This document shows positions 27,265-35,460 of a stretch of DNA of 64,000 bases, one piece after another. The stretch is from Tardiphaga robiniae (lineage in GTDB: Bacteria; Pseudomonadota; Alphaproteobacteria; Rhizobiales; Xanthobacteraceae): contig NZ_JABMCJ010000076.1 in assembly GCF_013359755.1 (NCBI RefSeq), positions 206,794 to 270,793 of the forward strand. The letters run 5' to 3'. Every line of letters begins with the position of its first letter. The stretch's first letter is position 1. The position numbers and the translations under genes were made by a program. The notes below the pieces were generated by a model, which saw nothing but the letters and a program-made list of their open reading frames with translations, was not told the DNA's origin and made no database searches.

Positions 27265-28086
27265 ATGGATTTGAATACGGTCACGTCCGTTGCCCGCCCT
27301 ACGACGCGGGAACAGCTACCGACATGGAGTGCCGGGGATGCATGGCTCGCCGGGGGCACTTGGCTTTTCTCCGAACCACAGACCCACCTGACGCGGCTGA
27401 TCGACCTCACCGATCTCAAATGGCCGGCCCTTACCGTCACCGACAAGGAATTACAGATCGCTGCGACCTGCACAGTGGCGCAGCTCGACGCGCTGCCCTG
27501 CCCGCCCGACTGGATCGCATCGCCCCTGATCAATCAATGTTGCCGCGCCTTCCTCGCCTCCTTCAAGATCTGGAAGACGGCAACGGTCGGCGGCAATCTC
27601 TGCATGTCGCTACCGGCGGGCCCGATGATCGCGCTCACCGCCGCGCTCGATGGGGTCTGCACGATCTGGAAGGCGGATGGCAGCGTAGACACGATCGACG
27701 TGGTGGACTTCGTCACCGGCGATCAAAGCAATGTGCTGATGCCGGGTGATCTCCTGCGCAGCATTGCCATTCCGCTTGCAGCCTTCAAACGACGCTCGGC
27801 ATTCCGCCAGATCTCGCTGACGCCGGTCGGGCGATCTGCTGCGCTGCTGATAGGAAGCCTTGATGAGGATGGCTTGCGGCTGACGATCACGGCTTCGACG
27901 AAGCGTCCTGTTCGTATCGCGCTCCCAACACTTCCCGATACCGACACGTTCGAAGAAGCGATCCTCGACCGAGTTCCGGACAACCTCTATCACGACGACG
28001 TTCACGGCAAGCCGGCCTGGCGCAAGCAGATGACATTGCGACTCGCGGAAGAAATCCGTGCCGAGCTGCAGGGCTTCAGGCCATGA
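27265..28086 (+). CDS. Xanthine dehydrogenase FAD-binding subunit
   Basis: A 273-residue protein of the CoxM/XdhB FAD-binding fold. The block FKIWKTATVGGNLCMSLPAGPMIALTAALDG corresponds to the family's FAD-contact segment (TVGGNL followed by P..D/A), and SWLAGGTWLF-like DAWLAGGTWLFSEPQ to the N-terminal FAD loop. The C-terminal CO_deh_flav_C region is short. It overlaps the Fe-S/Mo fusion gene by 4 bp (ATGA), so the two are translated together. It transfers electrons from the Fe-S centres to FAD and then NAD. Confidence 0.88.
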   Translation: MDLNTVTSVARPTTREQLPTWSAGDAWLAGGTWLFSEPQTHLTRLIDLTDLKWPALTVTDKELQIAATCTVAQLDALPCPPDWIASPLINQCCRAFLASFKIWKTATVGGNLCMSLPAGPMIALTAALDGVCTIWKADGSVDTIDVVDFVTGDQSNVLMPGDLLRSIAIPLAAFKRRSAFRQISLTPVGRSAALLIGSLDEDGLRLTITASTKRPVRIALPTLPDTDTFEEAILDRVPDNLYHDDVHGKPAWRKQMTLRLAEEIRAELQGFRP

Positions 28087-30692
28087 GTTTCGAGATCAAC
28101 GGCCACAGCTTTTCGCAGCAGCCGCAAACCGGCCAGTGCCTGCGCACCTTCCTGCGCGAGCTCGGCCATTTCGGCGTCAAAAAAGGCTGCGATGCCGGCG
28201 ACTGCGGCGCCTGCACCGTGCTGCTCGATGGCGAGCCTGTGCATAGCTGCATCATTCCGGCATTTCGTGCCGACGGCCATGCCGTCACCACCATCGAAGG
28301 CCTCGCATCCGAAGTCGGCATCCATCCAATGCAGCAGGCGTTCCTGGACGCACAGGGATTCCAGTGCGGCTTCTGCACCTCCGGCATGATCGTGACCTGC
28401 GCGTCGCTCAATCAGGCACAGCGCGCCGATCTCGGAGCGTCGTTGAAGGGAAATCTGTGTCGCTGCACAGGCTATCGCACGATCGAGGACGCACTCGACG
28501 GCAAGTCCAATGTGGAAGACGCCGAGCCCGGCGCCGCCTTCGGCCGCAGCCTGCCCGCGCCCGCTGGTCCCCAGGTGGTGACGGGCAAGGCGCGCTACAC
28601 ATTTGACGTCGCCATGGACGGCTTGCTGCATATCAAGATGCTGCGCTCGCCGCATCCGCATGCCCGCATCATATCGATTGATTCATCAGCAGCACGGGCG
28701 ATGCCGGGCGTGCATGCGGTGCTGACGCATGCGGATACTCCGACAACGTTGTTCTCGACGGCGCGCCACGAGATCGATGCAATGGATCCCGAGGATACAC
28801 GGATCCTCGACGACACCGTGCGCTTCATCGGCCAGAAAGTCGCCGCCGTGGTCGCGGACAGCGAGGCGATCGCCGAAGAAGCTTGCCGCCGCATCGACGT
28901 CGTCTATGACATCCTGCCCGCGGTGTTCGATCCTGCAGCCGCCGTCGCGTCGGGTGCGCCGGTCATTCACCCCGACAAGACGCCGGGGCATCGCGTCAGC
29001 AATGCTATCAGAAACATCGTCGCCGAAACGCATGGCGAATTCGGCGACGTCGCCGCGGCATTGGCCTCGTCGGCCGTCACCTATGAAGGCACATTCACCA
29101 CGCAACGCGTGCAGCACGGCCATCTCGAGACCCATGGCGGCATCGCCTGGCTCGATGCCGGCGGCATCCTCAATATTCGCTCGAGCACGCAGACGCCATT
29201 CCTGACACGCCGCGCGTTGGCTCAACTTTATGACCTTCCCTCCGACAAGGTCCGCGTGTTCTGCGAACGCGTCGGCGGCGGGTTCGGCGGCAAGCAGGAA
29301 ATGTTCGTCGAGGATATTCTGGCGCTCGCCGCGCTCAAGACCGGTCGCCCGGTGAAATGGGAACTGACCCGCGAGGAGCAATTCATCGCCACATCGACGC
29401 GGCATCCGATGCGCGTCACGGTCAAGGCCGGCGCCGACAAGCACGGCAAGCTCACCGCGCTGCAGCTCGACGTGCTGTCCAACACCGGCGCCTATGGCAA
29501 TCATGCAGGCCCGGTGTTGTTTCACGCCTGCGGTGAATCGCTCGGCGTCTATAACTGCGCCAACAAGAAGGTCGATGCCGTCGTTGCCTATACCAACACG
29601 GTGCCGGCCGGTGCGTTTCGCGGCTACGGCCTGCCGCAAACGCTGTTCGCGGTGGAGGCCGCCATCGACGACCTTGCGAAACAGCTCGGCATCAGCCCGT
29701 ATGATTTCCGCCGGCACAACGTCATCAAGCCTGGCGACCCCATGCTGTCACCCGCCGGCACGCATTATGACGACGTGACCATCGGCAGCTACGGCCTTGA
29801 CCAGTGCCTCGACCTCGTCGAGCGCGCGATGGAGATAGAGACCAAACACGATCTCGATGACGACTGGCTGATCGGCGACGGCATCGCGCTCACCATGATC
29901 GACACAGTGCCGCCGCAGGGCCACATCGCCGAAGTCGTCATCGCCAAACGCGATGACGGCGGTTACGATCTCACGGTCGGCACCGCCGAATTCGGCAACG
30001 GCACCGCGACGGTGCATCGGCAGATCGCCGCCACGACGCTCGGCTGCAGCGTCGAGCAGATTCATCTGCGCCAGTCCGATACGCGGAACGGCGGCCACGA
30101 CACCGGCGCCTATGGCAGCGCCGGCACATTCGTCGCTGGCAAAGCCACCCATGACGCCGCGCAAAAGCTGGTGGCGGCGATGCAGGCGGACAGCAATGCA
30201 CGCAGCGCTACCGGAACTTCAGGCGGCACCCCGCGTTCGGTCGCCTTCAACGTCCAGGGGTTTCGCGTGGCGGTGAACAAGGGTACCGGTGCGATCAAGG
30301 TTCTCAAGAGCGTGCAGGCCGCGGACGCTGGCGCCGTCGCCAATCCGATGCAGCTCCGCGGCCAGATCGAAGGCGGCGTCGCGCAGTCGCTGGGGGCCAC
30401 GCTCTATGAGGAGATGGTGATCGACGACCGCGGCCGCGTCGTCAATCCGAAATTCCGCGACTATCATCTACCGTCATTCGCCGACCTCCCGCGCACCGAC
30501 GTGTATTTCGCCGACACCTATGATGCGATCGGGCCATTAGGTGCGAAGTCGATGAGCGAAAGCCCCTACAATCCCGTCGCCGCGGCGATGGGCAACGCGC
30601 TGTTCGACGCCACCGGCATCCGGTTTACACAGGTGCCGTTCAAGCCGGATCGGATTTTTCCGGAATTGCAGAAGAAGTTTGGGAAGGCATGA
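28083..30692 (+). CDS. Xanthine dehydrogenase, fused 2Fe-2S and molybdopterin-binding subunit
   Basis: An 869-residue fusion. Residues about 1-150 form the two-domain Fe-S protein: plant-type cluster cysteines in CDAGDCGACTVLLDGEPVHSC and the second cluster in CGFCTSGMIV and CRCTGYRT. The molybdenum domain follows, with GGGFGGKQEMFVEDI, TVPAGAFRGYGLPQTLF and GAKSMSESPYNP containing the probable catalytic glutamate. This subunit split differs from the Fe-S/FAD plus Mo arrangement of classical bacterial XdhAB. In context it oxidises hypoxanthine/xanthine to urate. The Mo portion is somewhat short (about 700 residues). No XdhC maturation gene is in the window. Confidence 0.9.
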   Translation: MSFEINGHSFSQQPQTGQCLRTFLRELGHFGVKKGCDAGDCGACTVLLDGEPVHSCIIPAFRADGHAVTTIEGLASEVGIHPMQQAFLDAQGFQCGFCTSGMIVTCASLNQAQRADLGASLKGNLCRCTGYRTIEDALDGKSNVEDAEPGAAFGRSLPAPAGPQVVTGKARYTFDVAMDGLLHIKMLRSPHPHARIISIDSSAARAMPGVHAVLTHADTPTTLFSTARHEIDAMDPEDTRILDDTVRFIGQKVAAVVADSEAIAEEACRRIDVVYDILPAVFDPAAAVASGAPVIHPDKTPGHRVSNAIRNIVAETHGEFGDVAAALASSAVTYEGTFTTQRVQHGHLETHGGIAWLDAGGILNIRSSTQTPFLTRRALAQLYDLPSDKVRVFCERVGGGFGGKQEMFVEDILALAALKTGRPVKWELTREEQFIATSTRHPMRVTVKAGADKHGKLTALQLDVLSNTGAYGNHAGPVLFHACGESLGVYNCANKKVDAVVAYTNTVPAGAFRGYGLPQTLFAVEAAIDDLAKQLGISPYDFRRHNVIKPGDPMLSPAGTHYDDVTIGSYGLDQCLDLVERAMEIETKHDLDDDWLIGDGIALTMIDTVPPQGHIAEVVIAKRDDGGYDLTVGTAEFGNGTATVHRQIAATTLGCSVEQIHLRQSDTRNGGHDTGAYGSAGTFVAGKATHDAAQKLVAAMQADSNARSATGTSGGTPRSVAFNVQGFRVAVNKGTGAIKVLKSVQAADAGAVANPMQLRGQIEGGVAQSLGATLYEEMVIDDRGRVVNPKFRDYHLPSFADLPRTDVYFADTYDAIGPLGAKSMSESPYNPVAAAMGNALFDATGIRFTQVPFKPDRIFPELQKKFGKA

Positions 30693-30710
30693 GAGCAAAA
30701 CGCCGATCTT

Positions 30711-30768
30711 AACCTCTCCCCGCTCTGCGCGGGGAGAGGTCGCCGCGTCTTCGCGGCGGGTGAGGGGC
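30711..30768 (+). repeat. Dispersed GC-rich palindromic repeat, copy 1
   Basis: AACCTCTCCCCGCTCTGCGCGGGGAGAGGT hairpin followed by GGTGAGGGG. This family recurs at 30887-30949 (inverted), 33421-33577 and 34396-34543. Here it follows the xanthine dehydrogenase gene and can end its transcript. Confidence 0.85.
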
Positions 30769-30886
30769 CGGGCATACGGCTAAACCTGCCGACAACCTCT
30801 GAGGTCGATCGGCTGCATCAACCTCCAATCGCCGAATTGAATGTTATCCGATCCGCTAGCGTGAGTTTGCCGCAGCATCGCGCCTT

Positions 30887-30949
30887 GCCCCTCACCCGGA
30901 TCGCAAGGGCGATCCGACCTCTCCCCGCAAAGGGCGGGGAGAGGTTAAG
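30887..30949 (-). repeat. Dispersed GC-rich palindromic repeat, copy 2 (inverted)
   Basis: Same family as copy 1 in reverse orientation: CCCCTCACC then ACCTCTCCCCGCAAAGGGCGGGGAGAGGTT. The two copies face each other in the gap between the convergent xanthine dehydrogenase and urate oxidase genes. Confidence 0.85.
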
Positions 30950-30975
30950 AACGGCGCTCTTGTCTTCGCCGCGAA

Positions 30976-31815
30976 CTACCCCCGCCCCACCGTGCATTCG
31001 ATCTGCCCGTGTGGCTCGTCCGTCGGCAGGAACACGTCGTTGTTGTTGTCGAGACCAAAGGCCGAGAGATTCATCAGGATGTAGTGGATGTTGGGACAGG
31101 CCATGCTGATCTCGGAAATCTCCGGCACAGCGGCCAGCACCTTCTCGCCCATACGATACAGACTGTTCTGCACGCTCGGACTGTAGGTCGTCGCAAATTC
31201 CTTCAGCAGCGTGTCCAGAATTGTCTTGTTGGTCGCCGGATAGCTGGTGGGCTTGCCGGACCACTTCCACGACGCGACCATCGATGTCGCGCAGATACGG
31301 TCGCTGGTCGGCTGGATCGTCGAATATTTGTCGGTGTAGTAATTCTCCCAGCCGGATTGCGTCGACTTCATGAAGGTGAAGCCGTCGAGGCCCGAGCTCA
31401 TGGTCATGCCATCGCGCGTCGCGACAATCTCGACAGTGGGCTTGCCGTTGCTGTCGAGCAGGAACGAATGCGGATGCAACTCGCCATCGACGGCAAGGCG
31501 CGCCCACTTGGTCTCATGCGCAGTGATGCTGACGGAACTCGCCTGCGGATACAGGTCGAGATAGCGTTTCGCCAATACCTGGCAGAACTCCTCGGTCGAC
31601 AGTGCAGTATTCTCGCGCGCCACCACATTGACGATGTTCTTGATCGTGTCCGTGGAGGTCGAGGTGGAGTTGTCGGCCTCGGTATAGGCGCGGCCGAAAT
31701 CGCCTTCCAGCATCGCCTTGATGCTGAGCTGGCTGACATCCTGCTTGTCGCCGTCGCGATGGATCCGCATGATGCGGACACGGCCTTTTCCATATCTGTT
31801 CTTGATGAGCGACAC
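30976..31815 (-). CDS. pucL: Urate oxidase (factor-independent urate hydroxylase)
   Basis: A 279-residue cofactor-free uricase with the tandem T-fold. Visible blocks are NRYGKGRVRIMRIHRDGDKQDV at the start, TIKNIVNVVARENTALSTEEFCQVL, SGLDGFTFMKSTQSGWENYYTDKY and the C-terminal PNIHYILMNLSAFGLDNNNDVFLPTDEPHGQIECTV. The frame is open further upstream, but GTG at 31815 is chosen: a perfect GGAGGT lies 5-6 bases before it, and the sigma-54 promoter at 31891-31906 would start RNA at about 31879, so a start at 31878 is not possible from it. It oxidises urate to 5-hydroxyisourate. Confidence 0.94.
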   Translation of the reverse strand: MSLIKNRYGKGRVRIMRIHRDGDKQDVSQLSIKAMLEGDFGRAYTEADNSTSTSTDTIKNIVNVVARENTALSTEEFCQVLAKRYLDLYPQASSVSITAHETKWARLAVDGELHPHSFLLDSNGKPTVEIVATRDGMTMSSGLDGFTFMKSTQSGWENYYTDKYSTIQPTSDRICATSMVASWKWSGKPTSYPATNKTILDTLLKEFATTYSPSVQNSLYRMGEKVLAAVPEISEISMACPNIHYILMNLSAFGLDNNNDVFLPTDEPHGQIECTVGRG

Positions 31816-31890
31816 GCGCGACCTCCGGTCTGTGTTGGCGACCAGAGAACCTCGGTCGCCGGGCAATATATTCAGCAATGCTCACTTTCG

Positions 31891-31906
31891 AGCAACCTTC
31901 GTGCCA
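31891..31906 (-). promoter_or_regulatory. Sigma-54 (-24/-12) promoter of urate oxidase
   Basis: Minus strand TGGCACG, four bases, TTGCT: a full consensus match with exact spacing. It predicts a transcript start about 65 bases before the GTG start codon of urate oxidase. Confidence 0.85.
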
Positions 31907-31945
31907 CCGGCCACTCATCAACCTCGAAATGGCTTTCAGCGGCGT

Positions 31946-31961
31946 CTGGCACGAGGCTTGT
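31946..31961 (+). promoter_or_regulatory. Probable sigma-54 promoter of the NCS2 purine permease
   Basis: TGGCACG, four bases, TTGTA: perfect -24 half, one deviation (GT for GC) in the -12 half, correct spacing. It lies 55 bp before the permease ATG and 40 bp from the divergent urate oxidase promoter. Confidence 0.6.
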
Positions 31962-32015
31962 ATCTGACGATCATAATGCCACGATATTTCATCACCTAAG
32001 CAAGGGGCTAGATCA

Positions 32016-33410
32016 ATGACAGAGAGCGTCCATCCCGTCGACGAGGTCCTCCCGACCCCGCGCCTGCTCGCGCTGGGCCTGCAGCATGTGCTGGTGATGT
32101 ATGCCGGCGCGGTCGCGGTGCCGCTCATTATCGGCCGCGCCCTGAAGCTGCCGCCGCAGGACGTCGCCTTCCTGATCTCCGCCGACCTGTTCGCCTGCGG
32201 CCTGGCCACGCTGGTCCAGTGTATCGGCTTTCCCGGCGTCGGCATCCGCCTGCCTGTCATGATGGGCGTCACTTTCGCCTCGGTCGGCCCGATGCTGTCG
32301 ATGGCCACCGCCCCGGAGATCGGCCTGCTCGGCATCTATGGCTCGGTCATCGCTGCCGGAATCTTCGGCATCATTGTCGCGCCTTTCATCAGCCGGCTGC
32401 TGCCGCTGTTTCCACCGGTGGTCACCGGCACCATCATCATGGTGATCGGCATCTCCCTGATGCGCGTTGGTATCAACTGGGCTGGTGGCGGACTACCCAT
32501 GTTCACAAAGATGATCGATGGCGTTCCGCACACGTTCCCCAATCCGGCTTACGGCCAGTTGCAGGGGCTCGGCATCGCGCTGTTCGTGCTGGTCGTGATC
32601 CTTGCTTTGATCAAATGGGGCACCGGCTTTCTGTCCAACGTCTCGGTGCTGCTCGGCATCATCGCGGGCGCGATCCTTGCCAGCGTGCTCGGCGTGATGC
32701 ATTTCGACAAGGTCGGCACTGCCGGCTGGGTCGACATCGTGCTGCCGTTCCATTTCGGCATGCCGCAATTCCATCTCGTGCCCATCGTCACCATGTGCAT
32801 CGTGATGATCGTGGTGATGATCGAGTCCCTCGGCATGTTTCTGGCGCTCGGTGAAATGACCGACCGCAAGGTCGACCGCGATGCGCTCACCAAGGGCCTG
32901 CGCGCCGATGGCGTCGGCACCTTCCTCGGCGGCATCTTCAACACCTTCCCCTACACCTCGTTCTCGCAGAATGTCGGCCTTGTCGGCGTCACCGGCGTGC
33001 GCTCGCGCTGGGTCACCATCGCCGGCGGCGGCATCATGCTGGTGCTCGGCCTGCTGCCGAAGATGGCAGCCTTGGTGGAGTCGGTGCCGCAGGTGGTGCT
33101 TGGCGGCGCCGGCCTCGTGATGTTCGGCATGGTCGCCGCGACCGGCGCGCGCATCCTCACCGCGGTGGACTTCAAGACCAACCAGCGCAACCTGTTCGTG
33201 GTCGCCATCTCCGTCGGCTTCGGCATGATCCCGCTGGTGTCGCCGAATTTCTTCAAGGCGCTGCCGCACGACCTGCATCCGCTGCTGGAGTCGGGCATCC
33301 TGCTTTGCGCGCTGGTGGCCGTGATCCTCAACGCGTTCTTCAATGGCGTGAGCAGTGCCGAGACCGCAAAGGCGGAAGCGGCTGGTGTTGCCGCGGCGGC
33401 GACGCATTAG
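32016..33410 (+). CDS. NCS2-family purine permease (urate/xanthine:H+ symporter)
   Basis: A 464-residue polytopic membrane protein. Family blocks are LALGLQHVLVMYAGAVAVPLIIGRAL, FLISADLFACGLATLVQCIG, the substrate-site VMIESLGMFLALGEM and the signature FLGGIFNTFPYTSFSQNVGLVGVTGVRSRWV. The NTFPYTSFSQNVG segment is typical of bacterial xanthine/urate transporters (XanQ, UacT, PucJ/K). An AAGGGG site precedes the ATG. It shares a divergent sigma-54 promoter region with urate oxidase, which favours urate as substrate. Confidence 0.93.
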   Translation: MTESVHPVDEVLPTPRLLALGLQHVLVMYAGAVAVPLIIGRALKLPPQDVAFLISADLFACGLATLVQCIGFPGVGIRLPVMMGVTFASVGPMLSMATAPEIGLLGIYGSVIAAGIFGIIVAPFISRLLPLFPPVVTGTIIMVIGISLMRVGINWAGGGLPMFTKMIDGVPHTFPNPAYGQLQGLGIALFVLVVILALIKWGTGFLSNVSVLLGIIAGAILASVLGVMHFDKVGTAGWVDIVLPFHFGMPQFHLVPIVTMCIVMIVVMIESLGMFLALGEMTDRKVDRDALTKGLRADGVGTFLGGIFNTFPYTSFSQNVGLVGVTGVRSRWVTIAGGGIMLVLGLLPKMAALVESVPQVVLGGAGLVMFGMVAATGARILTAVDFKTNQRNLFVVAISVGFGMIPLVSPNFFKALPHDLHPLLESGILLCALVAVILNAFFNGVSSAETAKAEAAGVAAAATH

Positions 33411-33420
33411 TTTGCCTCTT

Positions 33421-33577
33421 AACCTCTCCCCGCTTGCGGGGAGAGGTCGACGTCCGCATGCGAAGCATGTGGGCGTCGGGTGAGGGGGACTCTCCGCGAA
33501 CGCCACGGCTCGTGGAGAGTCCCCCTCATCCGTCGTCGCTTCGCGACGCCACCTTCTCCCCGCAAGCGGGGAGAAGG
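33421..33577 (+). repeat. Dispersed repeat, copy 3 (long form)
   Basis: Starts AACCTCTCCCCGCTTGCGGGGAGAGGTCGA, contains GGTGAGGGGGA and CCCCCTCATCCGTCGTCGCTTCGCGACGCCACC, and ends CTTCTCCCCGCAAGCGGGGAGAAGG. It forms a long interrupted palindrome and is a direct copy of the element at 34396-34543, on the other side of a ModA-like gene. Confidence 0.88.
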
Positions 33578-33589
33578 CAAACAGCCGCC

Positions 33590-34363
33590 TCACTTCACCT
33601 TCGGCTCAAGCCCGCTGGCCACGATCACCGGCGCGGCCTGCTGCGAGGACAGAAACGCGATCAGCGCCTTGCCCGCATCAGGCTGCGGCGCATTGCTCGC
33701 AAGCCCCGCCGAGAACACGGTGATCTTCTGCAGCTCCGCCGGCAGCGGGCCGACGATCTCGATGCCCTTGACCGGCTTCAATTCGCTGATCTGCTGAAAG
33801 CCGATCTCGGCCTCGCCCCTCGCAACGATCTCGCCGACCGGCGTCGCCGGGATCTTGCGCGCCTTGTCTTTCATGGCGTCGGCAATGCCGAGCTTCTCGA
33901 ACATCTCCTTGCTGACATAGACGCCGCTGGCGCTGTCCGAATAGGCCACGGTCCTGGTCTTCAGCAGCGCCACCTTCAGCGTATCCGCCGAGGACAGGTC
34001 CGGCTGCGGCGCGCCCTCCTTCACCGCCACTCCGATCGGCGAATCCGCGAGATCGACGCGGCTGTCGGCGATCACCTTGCCCTTGCTGACGAGATCACCC
34101 AACGCATAGCCCACCATGATCAGCACATCGGCCGGCTCGCCCCGCGCCAGCCGCATCGGGATCGCCTGCGGCGTCTCGCCCATCGACGGCCCATAGGCCG
34201 TGACGACCGTATTGCCTGTTGCCTTCTCGAATTGCGGCACCAGTTCCTTATAGGCCGCCGTGAAGCCGCCGGAGATCATCACATGGACTTCGGAGGCGAA
34301 GGCGCTGGGCGTCGAGGCGACGGCGCAGCCGAGCACGAGCAGCGAACGAATGATGTGGCGCAT
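33590..34363 (-). CDS. Periplasmic substrate-binding protein (ModA-like, type 2 fold)
   Basis: A 257-residue exported protein with a signal peptide (MRHIIRSLLVLGCAVASTPSAFA). Family blocks are ISGGFTAAYKELVPQFEKATGNTV, RLARGEPADVLIMVGYALGDLV, TVAYSDSASGVYVSKEMFEKLG and GEAEIGFQQISELKPVKGIEIVGPLP. These match the molybdate-binding ModA relatives, but no ModB/ModC genes adjoin, so it is an orphan binding protein; ligand unknown. Since xanthine dehydrogenase needs molybdenum, a link is tempting but unproven. It is exactly bracketed by direct copies of a dispersed repeat. Confidence 0.85.
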   Translation of the reverse strand: MRHIIRSLLVLGCAVASTPSAFASEVHVMISGGFTAAYKELVPQFEKATGNTVVTAYGPSMGETPQAIPMRLARGEPADVLIMVGYALGDLVSKGKVIADSRVDLADSPIGVAVKEGAPQPDLSSADTLKVALLKTRTVAYSDSASGVYVSKEMFEKLGIADAMKDKARKIPATPVGEIVARGEAEIGFQQISELKPVKGIEIVGPLPAELQKITVFSAGLASNAPQPDAGKALIAFLSSQQAAPVIVASGLEPKVK

Positions 34364-34395
34364 GGTGTCTCTCCCGCTTGACGTCTTTTTTTCTT

Positions 34396-34543
34396 ATCCT
34401 CTCCCCGCTTGCGGGGAGAGGTCGACTGGAACGCGCGAAGCGCGTGGAAGTCGGGTGAGGGGGAGCCAGTGTTTTACTCGCTGGCTCCCCCTCATCCGTC
34501 GTCGCTTCGCGACGCCACCTTCTCCCCGCAAGCGGGGAGAAGG
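34396..34543 (+). repeat. Dispersed repeat, copy 4 (long form)
   Basis: Same order of parts as 33421-33577: the CTCTCCCCGCTTGCGGGGAGAGGTCGA hairpin, GGTGAGGGGGA, CCCCCTCATCCGTCGTCGCTTCGCGACGCCACC and the terminal hairpin. The two copies differ mainly in the central spacer. Confidence 0.88.
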
Positions 34544-34548
34544 AAACC

Positions 34549-35436
34549 TCAGCTCCCGCGATACGTCCCATAGCTCCACGGCGTCACCAGCAGCGGCACG
34601 TGGAGATGGCCTTCGGGTTCATAGACCGAAAAGCGCAGCGGGATCTCGTCGAGGAACGGCGGATCGGACATCGGCACGCCCCGCTCCGCAAAATAGCTGC
34701 CGACCTTGAAGGTCAATTCATAGCGTCCGATCGGCACCGGGCGGCCGCCGATCAGCGGCACATCGGTGCGGCCGTCGTGATTGGTCAGCGTGCGCGCAAT
34801 CACGCGGCTGACGCCAAGCTTCGACAATTCGACAAGCTCGACCGAAATCCCGGCCGCAGGTCTGCCGCTATGGGTATCCAGCACATGGGTCGAGAGCCGG
34901 CCATGCACCTGTAGGCGATCCGGCCCGTCGACCAGCAGATCGGTGCGCAATGCCGCGATCTTGCAGATTTCGGCGACCGATGCGGTGACCTCGGCGGCCG
35001 GGTCGTTGGGCAACCGCTTCTCGAAATCCGCGAGGATGGAATCCTTGGTGTGACGACGGACACAGACGATGTAGGGGAAGCCGAACTTCGCTCGATAGGC
35101 ATTGTTGACGCGATCGAAAGCCGCATATTCCGCTTCCGACAGCCGATCGAGCCCGACGCTGTTCTGCTCGGCATTGGATTCCGCCGTCAGGAGATCGCCG
35201 CGTTGCGTTTTATCGGCGAGATCCGGATGCGCCTTGATCAGCGCCAGCCGCTGACCTGCAGCCGCCTCCTCCACCACCTTGCGCATCGCGGCGAACAACT
35301 GCTTCACGCCCGCGAAGGGCCTGCTCTCCGCCGCCTTCTCCGCGATCCACGGGGAATATTCGAAGATATTCGCCAGCGCTGCGACGAAATCCGCTTTGCT
35401 GCAGGCGTTGAGTTCGTCGAGCGTCTTCTCTGTCAT
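34549..35436 (-). CDS. Bifunctional OHCU decarboxylase / 5-hydroxyisourate hydrolase
   Basis: A 295-residue fusion of UraD and UraH. Residues about 1-165 are 2-oxo-4-hydroxy-4-carboxy-5-ureidoimidazoline decarboxylase, with the catalytic LIKAHPDLADK and the FGFPYIVCVRRHTK block. Residues about 178-295 are the transthyretin-like hydrolase: LSTHVLDTHSGRPAAG, and the C-terminal YRGS tetrapeptide. In pathway order the hydrolase acts first on the uricase product and the decarboxylase second, giving S-allantoin. It follows puuE by 24 bp on the same strand. Confidence 0.94.
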   Translation of the reverse strand: MTEKTLDELNACSKADFVAALANIFEYSPWIAEKAAESRPFAGVKQLFAAMRKVVEEAAAGQRLALIKAHPDLADKTQRGDLLTAESNAEQNSVGLDRLSEAEYAAFDRVNNAYRAKFGFPYIVCVRRHTKDSILADFEKRLPNDPAAEVTASVAEICKIAALRTDLLVDGPDRLQVHGRLSTHVLDTHSGRPAAGISVELVELSKLGVSRVIARTLTNHDGRTDVPLIGGRPVPIGRYELTFKVGSYFAERGVPMSDPPFLDEIPLRFSVYEPEGHLHVPLLVTPWSYGTYRGS

Positions 35437-35460
35437 GACAGGGCTTATCCCAATCCTGGT

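Noticed and set aside
30692..30976. Possible CRISPR array, suggested by repeated GC-rich hairpins
   Set aside because: The copies are inverted, irregularly spaced and belong to a dispersed palindromic family; there are no unique spacers of constant length.
33421..34543. Composite transposon around the ModA-like gene
   Set aside because: No transposase or insertion-sequence ends; the flanking elements are non-coding repeats found elsewhere, so mobility is only a hypothesis.
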